DNA of 64,000 nt. Source: Enterobacter sp. JBIWA008. GTDB lineage: Bacteria > Pseudomonadota > Gammaproteobacteria > Enterobacterales > Enterobacteriaceae. Each line of letters begins with the position of its first letter. Positions within the stretch are counted from its first letter, which is position 1. The stretch spans positions 1,674,001-1,738,000 of the forward strand of contig NZ_CP074149.1 in NCBI RefSeq assembly GCF_019968765.1, in the 5' to 3' direction. The notes below the pieces were generated by a model, which was not told where the DNA came from, made no database searches, and was given only the letters and a program-made list of their open reading frames with translations. Position numbers and translations under genes: made by a program. Below are positions 28,410-37,145 of the stretch, in pieces.

Positions 28410-29246
28410 TTATGAACGGATAAACGCCAGAATGTCCGCATTAATGGTATCCGCATGGGTGGTGTGCATCCCGTGTGGGAAGCCCGGATAAATTTTCAGG
28501 ACGCTATTCGCCAGCAGCTTATCCTGCAGAAGGGCTGCATTCTTATAAGGCACGACCTGATCGTCGTCGCCCTGCAACACCAGAACGGGAACCGTGATGG
28601 TTTTCAAATCTTCCGTCTGGTCGGTCTCTGAAAACGCCTTAATCCCCTCATAGTGGGCCTTAGCGCTCCCGATCATCCCCTGACGCCACCAGTTCTGGAT
28701 CGTACCCTGCGAAACCTCGGCACCATCGCGATTAAATCCGTAGAAAGGACCGCTGGCAACGTCGAGATAAAACTGGGCGCGGTTAGCGGCCAGCGCTTTG
28801 CGGAAGCCGTCGAAAACCTCGATGGGCGTTCCGCCAGGATTATTGTCCGTTTTGACCATCAGCGGCGGCACGGCGCTGACGAGCACCGCTTTGGCAACGC
28901 GCCCCTGCGGTTGGCCGTACCGCGCAACATAGCGGGCGACCTGGCCGCCGCCGGTGGAGTGACCGACGTGCACGGCATTGTGCAGATCCAGGCTTTCAAC
29001 CACGGCCGACGCATCGGCCGCATAATGATCCATATCGTGGCCTTCACTCACCTGATCCGAACGCCCGTGACCGCGACGATCGATAGCGATAACGCGATAG
29101 CCTTCTGCGAGGAAGAAGAGCATCTGGTTATCCCAGTCATCGGCACTCAACGGCCAGCCGTGGTGGAAAACAATGGGTTGAGCCTCTTTTGGGCCCCAGT
29201 CTTTGTAGTAAATATTGACGCCGTCTTTCGTTGTTACGAATGCCAT
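28410..29246 (-). CDS. Alpha/beta hydrolase, non-heme chloroperoxidase-like
   Basis: A 278-residue cytosolic alpha/beta hydrolase. Nucleophile elbow GHSTGGG (Ser near residue 100), oxyanion [11 protein letters not shown], Asp in [11 protein letters not shown] and His in [10 protein letters not shown] complete the triad. The early part ([20 protein letters not shown]) is typical of cofactor-free haloperoxidase/esterase-type enzymes; the natural substrate is unknown. Start at 29246 follows AACAGAGGAGTCTGCAGT. It lies between the two tRNA-Ser genes, downstream of and parallel to the dlt-like operon, 254 nt from it. Confidence 0.85.
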   Translation of the reverse strand: MAFVTTKDGVNIYYKDWGPKEAQPIVFHHGWPLSADDWDNQMLFFLAEGYRVIAIDRRGHGRSDQVSEGHDMDHYAADASAVVESLDLHNAVHVGHSTGGGQVARYVARYGQPQGRVAKAVLVSAVPPLMVKTDNNPGGTPIEVFDGFRKALAANRAQFYLDVASGPFYGFNRDGAEVSQGTIQNWWRQGMIGSAKAHYEGIKAFSETDQTEDLKTITVPVLVLQGDDDQVVPYKNAALLQDKLLANSVLKIYPGFPHGMHTTHADTINADILAFIRS

Positions 29247-29445
29247 ACTGCAGACTCCTCTGTTAAAGGCAACACGATCGCAGGCTAAGCGCACAGCAAA
29301 TCAGTAATGCCTTAATTAAGTTGGCTTTTTTCTGTTTCCCGTACCGACAGTACTCCTAAAGTGTAGGAGAAATAGTAAAAGCAGTCGGCTTCATTCCCGT
29401 GAAAGGGAGCAAGACAGCGCTCGGGCGGCTGGGGGAGAACGAATC

Positions 29446-29474
29446 AAGGCTTTGGAGAGATCCTCCAGAGCCTT
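29446..29474. other. Hairpin downstream of the dlt-like operon
   Basis: AAGGCTTTGGAG at 29446-29457 pairs with CTCCAGAGCCTT (one G-U type mismatch) across a short AGAT-type loop. There is no U run on the minus strand, so it may protect the 3' end rather than terminate. It separates the acyl-carrier gene from the hydrolase. Confidence 0.5.
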
Positions 29475-29500
29475 CAGGGCAGGATTAACAGCAGGGGCGT

Positions 29501-29719
29501 TTAGCGGTTTTCTTCAATATAGCGTGCCAGGTCCGCCGGGGTTTTCAGCACCGTCGCCACGTCAGTCGGCGGGATCATACAGCCGTAAACGTCCTGCACT
29601 TCCAGCACCATATCGACTGCCAGGATGGAGTCGAGAATGTCGGATTCAATCAGTTCATCGTGAAAGCCCACCTTACGGGATAACACTTTTTCGAACAGGG
29701 CGAGAATTTCTTGTTCCAT
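29501..29719 (-). CDS. DltC-like acyl carrier protein
   Basis: A 72-residue acidic carrier protein. The 4'-phosphopantetheine site is Ser31 in ESDILDSILAVDMVLEV, the DSxxxVD form seen in DltC. It would carry an activated acyl or aminoacyl group from the DltA-like ligase to the DltB-like transferase. Start at 29719 is chosen because CAGGAAAAATT precedes it; an alternative ATG at 29737 overlaps the DltA-like stop (TAATG). It is the last gene of the operon. Confidence 0.85.
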   Translation of the reverse strand: MEQEILALFEKVLSRKVGFHDELIESDILDSILAVDMVLEVQDVYGCMIPPTDVATVLKTPADLARYIEENR

Positions 29720-29736
29720 AATTTTTCCTGGAGTCA

Positions 29737-31170
29737 TTAATTTGTGCGGGCGTAAGCGTCCAGCAGCTTGCGGTCAATTTTGCCGTTAGGATTCAGCGGC
29801 AAAGCGTCTTTTACGATAATTTGTGAAGGCACCATATAGTGCGGCACCACCTTCGACAGCGATGTTTTGATGGTATCCGGCGCCATATCGGTCACGCAGA
29901 ACGCGGCAATGCGCAGCACGCTGCCGCAGGATTTCATCAGCGGCAGAACCACCGCTTCGTTGATGCCGGACATGGCCAGCAGACGGTTTTCAATCTCATT
30001 GATTTCAATGCGATAGCCGTTCAGCTTGACCTGGCTATCGTTGCGGCCCTGGCAATAGATAAGCCCCGCTTCATAGCCCAGATCGCCGGTCCGGTAGCCG
30101 CGAAACGCTTCATTTTCCCGACGGAGTAATTTTTCCGCGTTCTCATGCGGCAGGCCGAGGTAGCCGCGCATGACGTTTTTACCCCAGATAATCAGCTCGC
30201 CCTCGGCGGAAATTTCCATTTTGCTCTCAGGCATCATGACCCCCACCGGCAGCACGGCGCTGTCGCTGTTCAGGATCTCATCGGTGATTTCAACCACGGT
30301 CGTCGCGATGGTCGCTTCCGTTGGGCCATAGGAGTTGATGATTTTGGCCTGCGGGAAACGGCGGCGAAGCTGTTTAACCAGCGCCTTATTTAACACTTCA
30401 CCAATGAAGATAAAGACGTTGAGCGCAGGCAAATACTCGCTGTTGAACTGCGGGGAAAGCAGCTGCTGGTACGCAAAAGAGGGGGTTGAAACCCAGGCGG
30501 AGACCGCGTTGCTTTTCAGTCGCTCCAGCCAGTTCTCTTTCTGAATATCCTCTTTGGCGTTCAGCACGATATGCCCGCCCATCGCCAGATTCGCCAGCAA
30601 AGGGATCAGGGAGAGGTCAAAACTGAATACCGCGTGGTTCATCAGGACCGGTTTTTCCGGCAGTGAAAAGTCCCGGCTGACCCATTTCATGAAGTGCCAT
30701 ACGCTTTCACGCCCAATCTGCACGCCTTTAGGTTTACCGGTGCTGCCTGAGGTAAACATGATGTAGGCCAGATCCTGCTCCTCCAGCACCTTGCCCGCTT
30801 CGCCGGTGGCGATGAACTGCCGGGTTGCGACGTCGTAATAGTAAGGGGCACTGGCCAGATGGCAGATCTCCCGGAGGCGCTCCTGCGGGTAGATGCAGTC
30901 CACCGGTATGTACGGAATGTTGTGCAGCAGGCAGCTATAAATCGCCACGGCGAACTCGGCCTGCTGGTGTCCGTACAAGACGAGCGGCGTACCGGCAACA
31001 GGCTGGCAGCGCTGGTAGCGCTGTGCCCAGTCCGTCACGGCAGCAGAAAGCTGTAGCCAGCTTAAGGCTTCGTCGCTGCCGCTGATGGCCGGCTGCTGCG
31101 GGGAGGCGGGATCGCATAATGCCGCACGTAGGAAATCGTGCATTTCCTGAAGATCGGAGTGATTTTTCAT
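29737..31170 (-). CDS. DltA-like adenylating ligase
   Basis: A 477-residue adenylate-forming enzyme. Motif A3 YIMFTSGSTGKPKGV lies at about 136-150, NSYGPTEATIATT at about 279-291 and YRTGDLGYE at about 359-367. VKLNGYRIEINEIE lies at 381-394, and the catalytic lysine is in PNGKIDRK near the C-terminus. It would adenylate an amino acid or small acid and load the adjacent carrier protein. D-alanine is the substrate of Gram-positive DltA; the substrate here cannot be read from sequence. It overlaps the DltB-like gene by 4 nt. Confidence 0.85.
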   Translation of the reverse strand: MKNHSDLQEMHDFLRAALCDPASPQQPAISGSDEALSWLQLSAAVTDWAQRYQRCQPVAGTPLVLYGHQQAEFAVAIYSCLLHNIPYIPVDCIYPQERLREICHLASAPYYYDVATRQFIATGEAGKVLEEQDLAYIMFTSGSTGKPKGVQIGRESVWHFMKWVSRDFSLPEKPVLMNHAVFSFDLSLIPLLANLAMGGHIVLNAKEDIQKENWLERLKSNAVSAWVSTPSFAYQQLLSPQFNSEYLPALNVFIFIGEVLNKALVKQLRRRFPQAKIINSYGPTEATIATTVVEITDEILNSDSAVLPVGVMMPESKMEISAEGELIIWGKNVMRGYLGLPHENAEKLLRRENEAFRGYRTGDLGYEAGLIYCQGRNDSQVKLNGYRIEINEIENRLLAMSGINEAVVLPLMKSCGSVLRIAAFCVTDMAPDTIKTSLSKVVPHYMVPSQIIVKDALPLNPNGKIDRKLLDAYARTN

Positions 31171-32288
31171 AGAGGTGACATTCCACTAAAGATGTAAAGG
31201 GATCCCGCGGCGCTTCCCAGCGTCAGAATGCGTCCCAAAAACGCAACGGCCGGATACTGCAGGCCGCGGTGCAATGCCGGGCTGCGTTTGGCTGACCACA
31301 GCAGCATGTTGTGGGCGACGGAAATCGCGCCAAACAGCGCGCCGCTGATGACGTAATGGCGTTCCAGGCCATTCCATGCCCCCATGCAGAATAAGGTGCA
31401 AAAAATCCCGATATTTTGCGCCAGCGTTTTGTTCTGACGGAAAAAGTTGAATTTCATCAGGTTCATATAAACGGGCATAAAGACCACATCGCGCAGCCAT
31501 TCAGACAGGCTGATGTGGAAGCGGCGCCAGAAATCCTGCGGGTTCTTTGCCAGAAGCGGCATGTTGAAGTTTGCCGGAATGTTGAGCCCAAACAGGCGGC
31601 CCGCGCCGATGGCCATATTGCTGTAGCCCGCAAAATCAAAGTACAGGTAGGTGCTGTAGGCAATCGACATCACCACGCCCATGGTCAGCGTAAACGGCTT
31701 ATGGCTCCAGGGCTGCACGACAAGCGAATCAATCAGCATGGCAAACAGGAACTTCTGGACAATGCCGGTAATGATTTGCTCTAACGCGACTAAAAACTGT
31801 TCACGGTTAAGGGCAAATACGGGCTTGCTTACGTCACTCATCCATGTCCGCCAGCGGTACATTGGGCCGGCCAGGATAATAAAGGGCATAAAAAGATAGC
31901 AGAAATAGTGCAGGAAATTCTGCCCTTCTTTTTTACTGCGATAGAGCAGCACGTCCACCGCGCGAAACGTCATAAAAGAGAGGCCGATCATGCCCCAGTG
32001 GTTATTTAAATGCAGTTTCACTAAAAATAAGGGCAGCAACGTTAAAATGATTGCCTGCCAGGTTTTTAACCATCCCTTCTCTTTTAGCGTGGCGAAAACA
32101 TAAAAACTGAAAAAAACGGCTGCGGGAACAAGGTAATCACCCTGAAAAATATAGCCCCAGCCCAATGCGGCCAGGACGGATAGCGCCGATAAATAAGTCA
32201 GACGATGGCGTAATACGCGATTGACCAGCGCAAACGCCAGGGCGGATGAAAACAAATAAACAAAAAACATTCCTGAGCTGTACATCAT
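31167..32288 (-). CDS. DltB-like MBOAT transferase
   Basis: A 373-residue polytopic membrane protein of the membrane-bound O-acyltransferase family, with about ten hydrophobic segments. The MBOAT signature is at about 252-271 (DFWRRFHISLSEWLRDVVF), and the catalytic His is in GAWNGLERHYVISG (His311). It would receive the acyl group from the carrier on the cytosolic side and pass it across the membrane, in Gram-positives via DltX to DltD. It lies 6 nt after the microprotein gene and overlaps the ligase gene. Confidence 0.87.
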   Translation of the reverse strand: MMYSSGMFFVYLFSSALAFALVNRVLRHRLTYLSALSVLAALGWGYIFQGDYLVPAAVFFSFYVFATLKEKGWLKTWQAIILTLLPLFLVKLHLNNHWGMIGLSFMTFRAVDVLLYRSKKEGQNFLHYFCYLFMPFIILAGPMYRWRTWMSDVSKPVFALNREQFLVALEQIITGIVQKFLFAMLIDSLVVQPWSHKPFTLTMGVVMSIAYSTYLYFDFAGYSNMAIGAGRLFGLNIPANFNMPLLAKNPQDFWRRFHISLSEWLRDVVFMPVYMNLMKFNFFRQNKTLAQNIGIFCTLFCMGAWNGLERHYVISGALFGAISVAHNMLLWSAKRSPALHRGLQYPAVAFLGRILTLGSAAGSLYIFSGMSPL

Positions 32289-32294
32289 TCGGCC

Positions 32295-32414
32295 TCAGAA
32301 TTTTTGATATTCAAAATGCAGCTGCATACTCATGCTGTCATCGACAGAGGTCCACGCGACGATGGTGATCGCCAGCAGGAGATAAAGGAAAAAAAGACGG
32401 ATCGCGATTTTCAT
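32295..32414 (-). CDS. 39-residue DltX-like membrane microprotein
   Basis: Start overlaps the DltD-like stop (TAATG); stop is 6 nt before the DltB-like start. The product has a basic N-terminus, one membrane helix (IRLFFLYLLLAITIVAW, about residues 5-21), a short exposed segment and ends exactly in LHFEYQKF. The final hexapeptide FEYQKF fits the FxYxxF C-terminal motif I recall for Gram-positive DltX, whose tyrosine is proposed to carry the D-alanyl group between DltB and DltD. The product is small enough for gene callers to miss. Assignment rests on size, topology, position and this motif. Confidence 0.8.
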   Translation of the reverse strand: MKIAIRLFFLYLLLAITIVAWTSVDDSMSMQLHFEYQKF

Positions 32415-33553
32415 TATTTAAAGCTCTGTGCAATAAAGCGGATCATAGGAACCCAGGCCAGTTCGGAAGGGTGCAAACGATCCCAGTTCCAGCCATTTTG
32501 ATAAGGCATGGCGTACATATCTAAATAAGGGATCTGGTTCTTTTCCAGAATGGTTTTAATTTGCTTATCAACCGGGCGGAAGGTATCGGTATTGTAAAGC
32601 GCCCAGGGGTTAACCGGGTCGACGATAGCAATCACCTGCACGTGACGTTCTTTCAGCAGCTGGACGGTTTTACTGAACGCGGCGATTTGCGCAGGTACGA
32701 CCGGCGTGTCATCCCACTGTTGCCGCGTACCGTCCTCTTCGTAAATCGTTTTGTCCATCCACAGGGTGGCCGCGCTCTGCTGGCGTTTTTTATTTAACTC
32801 GCGAGCATTCGCCAGCTCTTTATCCCAGTCAGAGGTAATATGCGTGGCTGGCTGCTGCGGCCAGGGTTGGACCGTCTGGGGCGTAAGGTGAAGCAGCGCC
32901 AGCCAGTCGTTTTTTATCTGGGTGCAGACGTTGGCAAACTGGAAGCTCACCTCGTCCCATATCAGGTCGGGGTGCCAGCCAAAGACGCGCATTTGGCCAA
33001 AGGTTAAATGGCTTATTTCTTTACTATCAATATGCTTTAAATAATTAACCAGCAGAGGGCGCGCCTGCGGATCCTTCATCAGCGGATTAAAAATAGAGCC
33101 GGGGAAATTATCGGCATAGATAGCCGGTGGCAGCCCTTTTGAGTAAAAGCTGTCAGGTGCCAGAAGCAAAACAACTTTACTGTTTGCGTTAAGGCTATTT
33201 TTAAAACGTGAGAACAGTAAAAATTGCGTTTCATCATCGACGAACGCATCGCCATACGCCACGACGGGTTCGTGCAATTGCTTATTAAAGTAATTATATA
33301 CAGCGTAATGTTCATCTTCTGAGGTGGCCACCTCAGAGGCGCCAATGAAGAAAATAGCATTCCCTTCTAAGGCATGGGAAATAGTCGCAATTTTTTCCGC
33401 TTGTTCTTTAGGCGTGCCCGACATTGATTTAATCAGCGGCTGGAAGGTGAGGGGCGGATTGAAGCTCGTCACCAGCGGGTGAACGCAGAGGAACAAAATG
33501 GCCAGTGTCGCCATCAGAATATGTAAGCAAAGCGTATTTTTGATTTTCATCAT
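32414..33553 (-). CDS. DltD-like membrane-anchored SGNH/GDSL-type protein
   Basis: A 379-residue protein with one N-terminal membrane anchor (LCLHILMATLAILFLCVHPL) and a large extracytoplasmic domain. The catalytic-type serine is in IFFIGASEV (Ser near 73), and the Asp-His pair is in WDRLHPSELAW near the C-terminus, as in DltD (GxSE ... DxxHP). It would transfer the acyl group to the final envelope acceptor. Start uncertain: 33553, 33550 or 33571 are possible. It is the first gene of the D-X-B-A-C operon. Confidence 0.82.
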   Translation of the reverse strand: MMKIKNTLCLHILMATLAILFLCVHPLVTSFNPPLTFQPLIKSMSGTPKEQAEKIATISHALEGNAIFFIGASEVATSEDEHYAVYNYFNKQLHEPVVAYGDAFVDDETQFLLFSRFKNSLNANSKVVLLLAPDSFYSKGLPPAIYADNFPGSIFNPLMKDPQARPLLVNYLKHIDSKEISHLTFGQMRVFGWHPDLIWDEVSFQFANVCTQIKNDWLALLHLTPQTVQPWPQQPATHITSDWDKELANARELNKKRQQSAATLWMDKTIYEEDGTRQQWDDTPVVPAQIAAFSKTVQLLKERHVQVIAIVDPVNPWALYNTDTFRPVDKQIKTILEKNQIPYLDMYAMPYQNGWNWDRLHPSELAWVPMIRFIAQSFK

Positions 33554-33786
33554 CAACCAGTAACACTGCATGGCAGTAATTTCTAAAATCTGTGGGTACT
33601 CAGATTTATAACAATTACACAACAAATGACCGTTTATTTTTGTGGCATTCTATACCAGAGCGATTTAAAAGGATGAGCGTTGCTATGTTACGGTATGTAC
33701 AAGTCAGCCGAGACCGATGCGCGGTAAGTACCTGAGTGATTTTTGCGCAGTCAAACGCCAGTGGGTAAAAATAGAAAAATTCCTGC

Positions 33787-33815
33787 TTTACAAGGCGCTA
33801 ATAGATGTTTATAGT
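33787..33815 (+). promoter_or_regulatory. Promoter of the second tRNA-Ser(UGA) gene
   Basis: -35 TTTACA at 33787-33792, 17-nt spacer, -10 TATAGT at 33810-33815, then GCGCCTCACT. Hexamers, spacer length and discriminator copy those of the first tRNA-Ser gene. Confidence 0.82.
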
Positions 33816-33827
33816 GCGCCTCACTTT

Positions 33828-33915
33828 GGAAGCGTGGCCGAGCGGTTGAAGGCACCGGTCTTGAAAACCGGCGACCCGAAAGGGTTCTAGAGTTCGAATC
33901 TCTACGCTTCCGCCA
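33828..33915 (+). tRNA. Second tRNA-Ser (anticodon UGA), near-duplicate of serT
   Basis: 88 nt with encoded CCA, anticodon TGA. Compared with 28255-28342 it has C instead of T at position 6, turning a U-G acceptor pair into C-G, and a paired C-G to U-A swap at the base of the T stem. All three changes keep the fold, so the copy looks functional. Confidence 0.96.
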
Positions 33916-33922
33916 AATTCGT

Positions 33923-33954
33923 AAACCCTGCGATAGCAATATCGCAGGGTTTTT
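33923..33954. terminator. Terminator shared by tRNA-Ser and hpxE
   Basis: AAACCCTGCGAT-AGCAAT-ATCGCAGGGTTT followed by TT. It is positioned between the tRNA and the convergent hpxE stop at 33959. Confidence 0.88.
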
Positions 33955-33958
33955 ACTT

Positions 33959-34894
33959 TTACAGCGCAATCACCAGCTCCCCGGAGTGGCTCCGCGAACA
34001 GCACAGCGCCACCTGCTGGTCCGTCGCGCCTTTTTCCGCCTCCGACTGCACGCTATCCCGGTGATCCACCACGCCGTCAATCACCGGCGTCAGGCAGGCG
34101 CCGCAGATCCCCATCTCGCAGGAGAGGGGAACGTCCACGCCATTTTCCTGCAGCACCTGAGCGATGGTTTTATCAGCAGGCACCGGCCAGCGCTCCCCGG
34201 TGGAGGCCAGTTTGACCGTGAAAATCTCCCCGGTTTCACCGCCCGCGGCGGGTGCAACGGGCTGAAACGCCTCGCTATGCAGATGGGTATCATCCCATCC
34301 CCTTGCCGCTGCCACCTCACGCACTTTTTCCATAAAACCTGCCGGACCACAGACCCAGGCGTGAAGGCCCAATTCGGCCGTCGGAAGATGTTCTGCCAGC
34401 GCCGTGCGCGGGCTGGTGGTATGAATGATGCACCCATCGCACCGGGAGAGTTCGCGCGCAAACGCCGCGCTTTCGCGGTTTCTGACGTAATAGTGCAGGG
34501 TAAACGCCGTTCCGGCCGCCTTCAGCTGCAGGGCCATCGCATATAGCGGCGTAATGCCAATCCCCGCCGCCAGCAGCAACACCCGCTCAGCCTGATGCAG
34601 CGGAAACAGATTGCGCGGGGTGGAGATCGCTAATTTCTGCCCGGGGCGCAGCGTTTCGTGAACGTAGCGCGATCCGCCGCGCGAGGCGGATTCCCGGCCC
34701 ACGCAGATAAGATAGCTCTCGTCCTCACATGCCCCGGTCAGGGAATACTGGCGCACCACGCCGCAGGGCAGGTGCACATCAACGTGCGCGCCGGGCTGCC
34801 ACGCCGGCAGCGCTTCGCCGTTTTCAGCCACCAGCCTGACGGCGAGGCTTTTGTCGCCCTCGCGCCACAGCCCGTCAACAATTACGCTCAGCAT
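33959..34894 (-). CDS. hpxE: HpxE, ferredoxin-type reductase of the HpxDE oxygenase
   Basis: A 311-residue reductase of the phthalate/vanillate class. It has a flavin domain (RQYSLTGACEDES), an NAD domain (LLLAAGIGITPLYAM) and a C-terminal plant-type 2Fe-2S domain (CEMGICGACLTPVIDG plus distal Cys). It passes electrons from NADH to the Rieske oxygenase HpxD for oxidation of hypoxanthine towards urate. The start at 34894 is preferred over 34909 because ACGGAGGCCGAT lies directly before it. It is the last gene of hpxO-D-E. Confidence 0.9.
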   Translation of the reverse strand: MLSVIVDGLWREGDKSLAVRLVAENGEALPAWQPGAHVDVHLPCGVVRQYSLTGACEDESYLICVGRESASRGGSRYVHETLRPGQKLAISTPRNLFPLHQAERVLLLAAGIGITPLYAMALQLKAAGTAFTLHYYVRNRESAAFARELSRCDGCIIHTTSPRTALAEHLPTAELGLHAWVCGPAGFMEKVREVAAARGWDDTHLHSEAFQPVAPAAGGETGEIFTVKLASTGERWPVPADKTIAQVLQENGVDVPLSCEMGICGACLTPVIDGVVDHRDSVQSEAEKGATDQQVALCCSRSHSGELVIAL

Positions 34895-34905
34895 ATCGGC
34901 CTCCG

Positions 34906-35940
34906 TCATACGAGGAAAAATTCGCCAAAGCCCATCTTCTTCAGTCCCCGACGGTAGGCTATTGAGCTCTTATCGGCGGGAATATGGGCTTCCAGCGTCA
35001 GATCCAGCGGCAGACTTTCCGGGCGCTGGGTTTCGACCATCAGGCGATCCTCTTCAAAAATGCGCAGATTGAAGGCATGCACATCCTCCACCGGAATATG
35101 CAGGTCAAAGTTACGCGCTATAGGGGCGAACATGCGGGTGACGCGCGATGAAACGGGCGACGCGGCGTTCATGATCGCCAGTCTCGACTCTCCCGGAAAA
35201 TGAATCGTCAGGGTGGCGGTAAACGGCAGATGCATTTCAAAATGGCGCAACCACTGGAACCCTTCTGGCGCCTGCACGTCCGAACTGGCGGGATAGTTGC
35301 TTACAGAGCTCCAGTAATCCGCCACGAAGCCGAACGTCGTCTCCTGCGGCTGATAGGCGGGCACAAGCTGATTATTGGGATCGGCAAAGGTATCGGTGTG
35401 GATCCACGCAAAGTGCGCCACGTCCAGAAACCCTTCTACCTGACGTCCGGCGAAGCCGTTCACCTCAAAGGCCGGGCAGTTGATCTGCTGAAATCCGTCG
35501 TCATCCCAGTGCGGCATGGTGGGCAGCGGCGCAGGGTTATCCGGATCAAACGCCAGACAGGTCCAGATCAGGCCGAAGCGCTCCTCCACGGCGTAGTTAA
35601 TAAGGTTTAGCTTCGCCGGAACGGGCTGGTCGGGGCTGGAGGGAATACGGTTACAGCGCCCGTCCTCCCCAAAGCGTAGGCCGTGGTAGGGGCAGATGAT
35701 CCCGTGCTCGTCGTGAAAGCCGAGCGTCAGCGGCACGCCGCGGTGCGGACAGACGTCGCGAGCGACCACGACCTGGTCGTTAATGCGGTAAATCACCAGC
35801 TGTTCATCCAGCAGGGTCGCCTTGACCGGCGCCGGGCCGACGTCGCAGGCGCGCGCGACCGGATGCCAGCATTTCGCCAGGCGCAGCCAGTCCTCTGGCT
35901 CAAACGTGCAGTGGGCGGGTGGAGTCGGTTCTCTTTTCAT
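34906..35940 (-). CDS. hpxD: HpxD, Rieske-type hypoxanthine oxygenase component
   Basis: A 344-residue oxygenase. N-terminal Rieske centre: CPHRGVPLTLGF and CPYHGLRFGED supply the two Cys-His pairs. The catalytic non-heme iron region is FLDVAHFAWIHTDTFAD. In Klebsiella HpxDE replaces xanthine dehydrogenase in hypoxanthine assimilation. Start at 35940 follows AGAGGGACAACG; a longer in-frame extension into the intergenic gap is rejected. It is 17 nt downstream of hpxO. Confidence 0.9.
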   Translation of the reverse strand: MKREPTPPAHCTFEPEDWLRLAKCWHPVARACDVGPAPVKATLLDEQLVIYRINDQVVVARDVCPHRGVPLTLGFHDEHGIICPYHGLRFGEDGRCNRIPSSPDQPVPAKLNLINYAVEERFGLIWTCLAFDPDNPAPLPTMPHWDDDGFQQINCPAFEVNGFAGRQVEGFLDVAHFAWIHTDTFADPNNQLVPAYQPQETTFGFVADYWSSVSNYPASSDVQAPEGFQWLRHFEMHLPFTATLTIHFPGESRLAIMNAASPVSSRVTRMFAPIARNFDLHIPVEDVHAFNLRIFEEDRLMVETQRPESLPLDLTLEAHIPADKSSIAYRRGLKKMGFGEFFLV

Positions 35941-35957
35941 CGTTGTCCCTCTTGCGT

Positions 35958-37112
35958 TCAGCCTAACGGGCCGCCCTGAATGGTCTCGCACAGACCGTTG
36001 ATAATGCGTTCCCCGGTCTCTTCTCTAAGCTCCTGATACCAGGCCTGCGTCAACGCCATGTCTTTCCCGTGGGTGACGTCGCAGCGTTTACGCGCCTTCA
36101 GCACCAGGTCGCGCACCCGGTCGCAGCGCAGCGCTTCGTACTGCCGCAGCGCCAGCGTAATGCTGTGGTTTTCACGCAGGCATTCCCCCAGCACCACGGC
36201 ATCCTCCATCGCCGCACAGCCGCCCTGGCCGATATCCGGCGTGGTGCTGTGAGCGGCATCGCCGAGCAGCGCGACGTTGCCGCGCACCAGGCTGTCGAAC
36301 GGCTCAATGTCGTGGATTTCAATGCGGTTGGTCGTTTCAGGATCCAGCGCCGCGATAAGCTTCTGCACCGGCGGCGCCCAGCCGCGGAAGTAGCCCGTGA
36401 GGTCGGCGCGCAGGGTGGTGCGATCCTCCGCCAGGCCCGGGGGCAGCGGCACGTCAAAAAAGAAGTAGAAGCGTCCGCCGGAGACGGGCATCAGCGACAC
36501 GCGTTTTCCTTCGCCAACGAAGGTGGTCCACTGGTGCGCCGGAGCGATCTCTTCGTCAATCTTCACCAGCCCGTTCCAGTTTACGTAACCGGCGTAGCGG
36601 CGCTCGGGGGTATATCCCAGCACGTAAGGACGAACCGCCGAGTGGCTGCCGTCGGCGGCAATCAGGAAATCACCGGCTGCCGTGGTGCCGTCGGTGAAGG
36701 TCACGCTTACGCCCGCGTCGTCTTCACGAACGTGTTCGACGCGCTTGCCGAACTGCACCCTGTCGCGTCCCCAGAAGTCCAGCATTTCGCGCTGGAGTTC
36801 AGCGCGCGAGACGGGGCAGGGACGCCCTCCGGTACGCTCAACCAGTGGGGCAAGGCTAAAGCGGGTCAGGGTATCGCCGCGCCGGTAATCCTTATAGGCC
36901 ATAAAACGCATCGGACCGCCGTAGGTTTCAATGATGTCGCCCATGCCGAGGTGCTGCATGCACTTCACGCCGTTAGGCCAGATGGAGATGGCCGCCCCGA
37001 CGGGCCTGATCTCCTTTACGGCTTCAAATACGGTACAGTCGATGCCCGCTTTCTTCAGCGCGACGGCGGCGCTCAGGCCGCCAATACCCGCGCCAATGAC
37101 GATTGCTCTCAT
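35958..37112 (-). CDS. hpxO: HpxO, FAD-dependent urate hydroxylase
   Basis: A 384-residue flavoprotein monooxygenase oxidising urate to 5-hydroxyisourate with NADH. It has GAGIGGLSAAVALKKAG (FAD/ADP motif, residues about 7-23), AADGSHSAVRPYV (DG motif) and LLGDAAHSTTPDIGQGG (FAD ribityl motif). Length matches Klebsiella HpxO. Ribosome-binding site AAAGGAGAGAAGC. It heads the hpxODE unit; a sigma-54-type promoter lies 34-49 nt upstream. Confidence 0.93.
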   Translation of the reverse strand: MRAIVIGAGIGGLSAAVALKKAGIDCTVFEAVKEIRPVGAAISIWPNGVKCMQHLGMGDIIETYGGPMRFMAYKDYRRGDTLTRFSLAPLVERTGGRPCPVSRAELQREMLDFWGRDRVQFGKRVEHVREDDAGVSVTFTDGTTAAGDFLIAADGSHSAVRPYVLGYTPERRYAGYVNWNGLVKIDEEIAPAHQWTTFVGEGKRVSLMPVSGGRFYFFFDVPLPPGLAEDRTTLRADLTGYFRGWAPPVQKLIAALDPETTNRIEIHDIEPFDSLVRGNVALLGDAAHSTTPDIGQGGCAAMEDAVVLGECLRENHSITLALRQYEALRCDRVRDLVLKARKRCDVTHGKDMALTQAWYQELREETGERIINGLCETIQGGPLG

Positions 37113-37145
37113 GCTTCTCTCCTTTTGCAGGGTGTAAAGGCATTC

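Noticed and set aside
28255..33915. Mobile element with integrase at the tRNA-Ser pair
   Set aside because: No integrase or transposase gene lies between the tRNAs, so the module is described as a tRNA-bracketed insertion and not as an active element.
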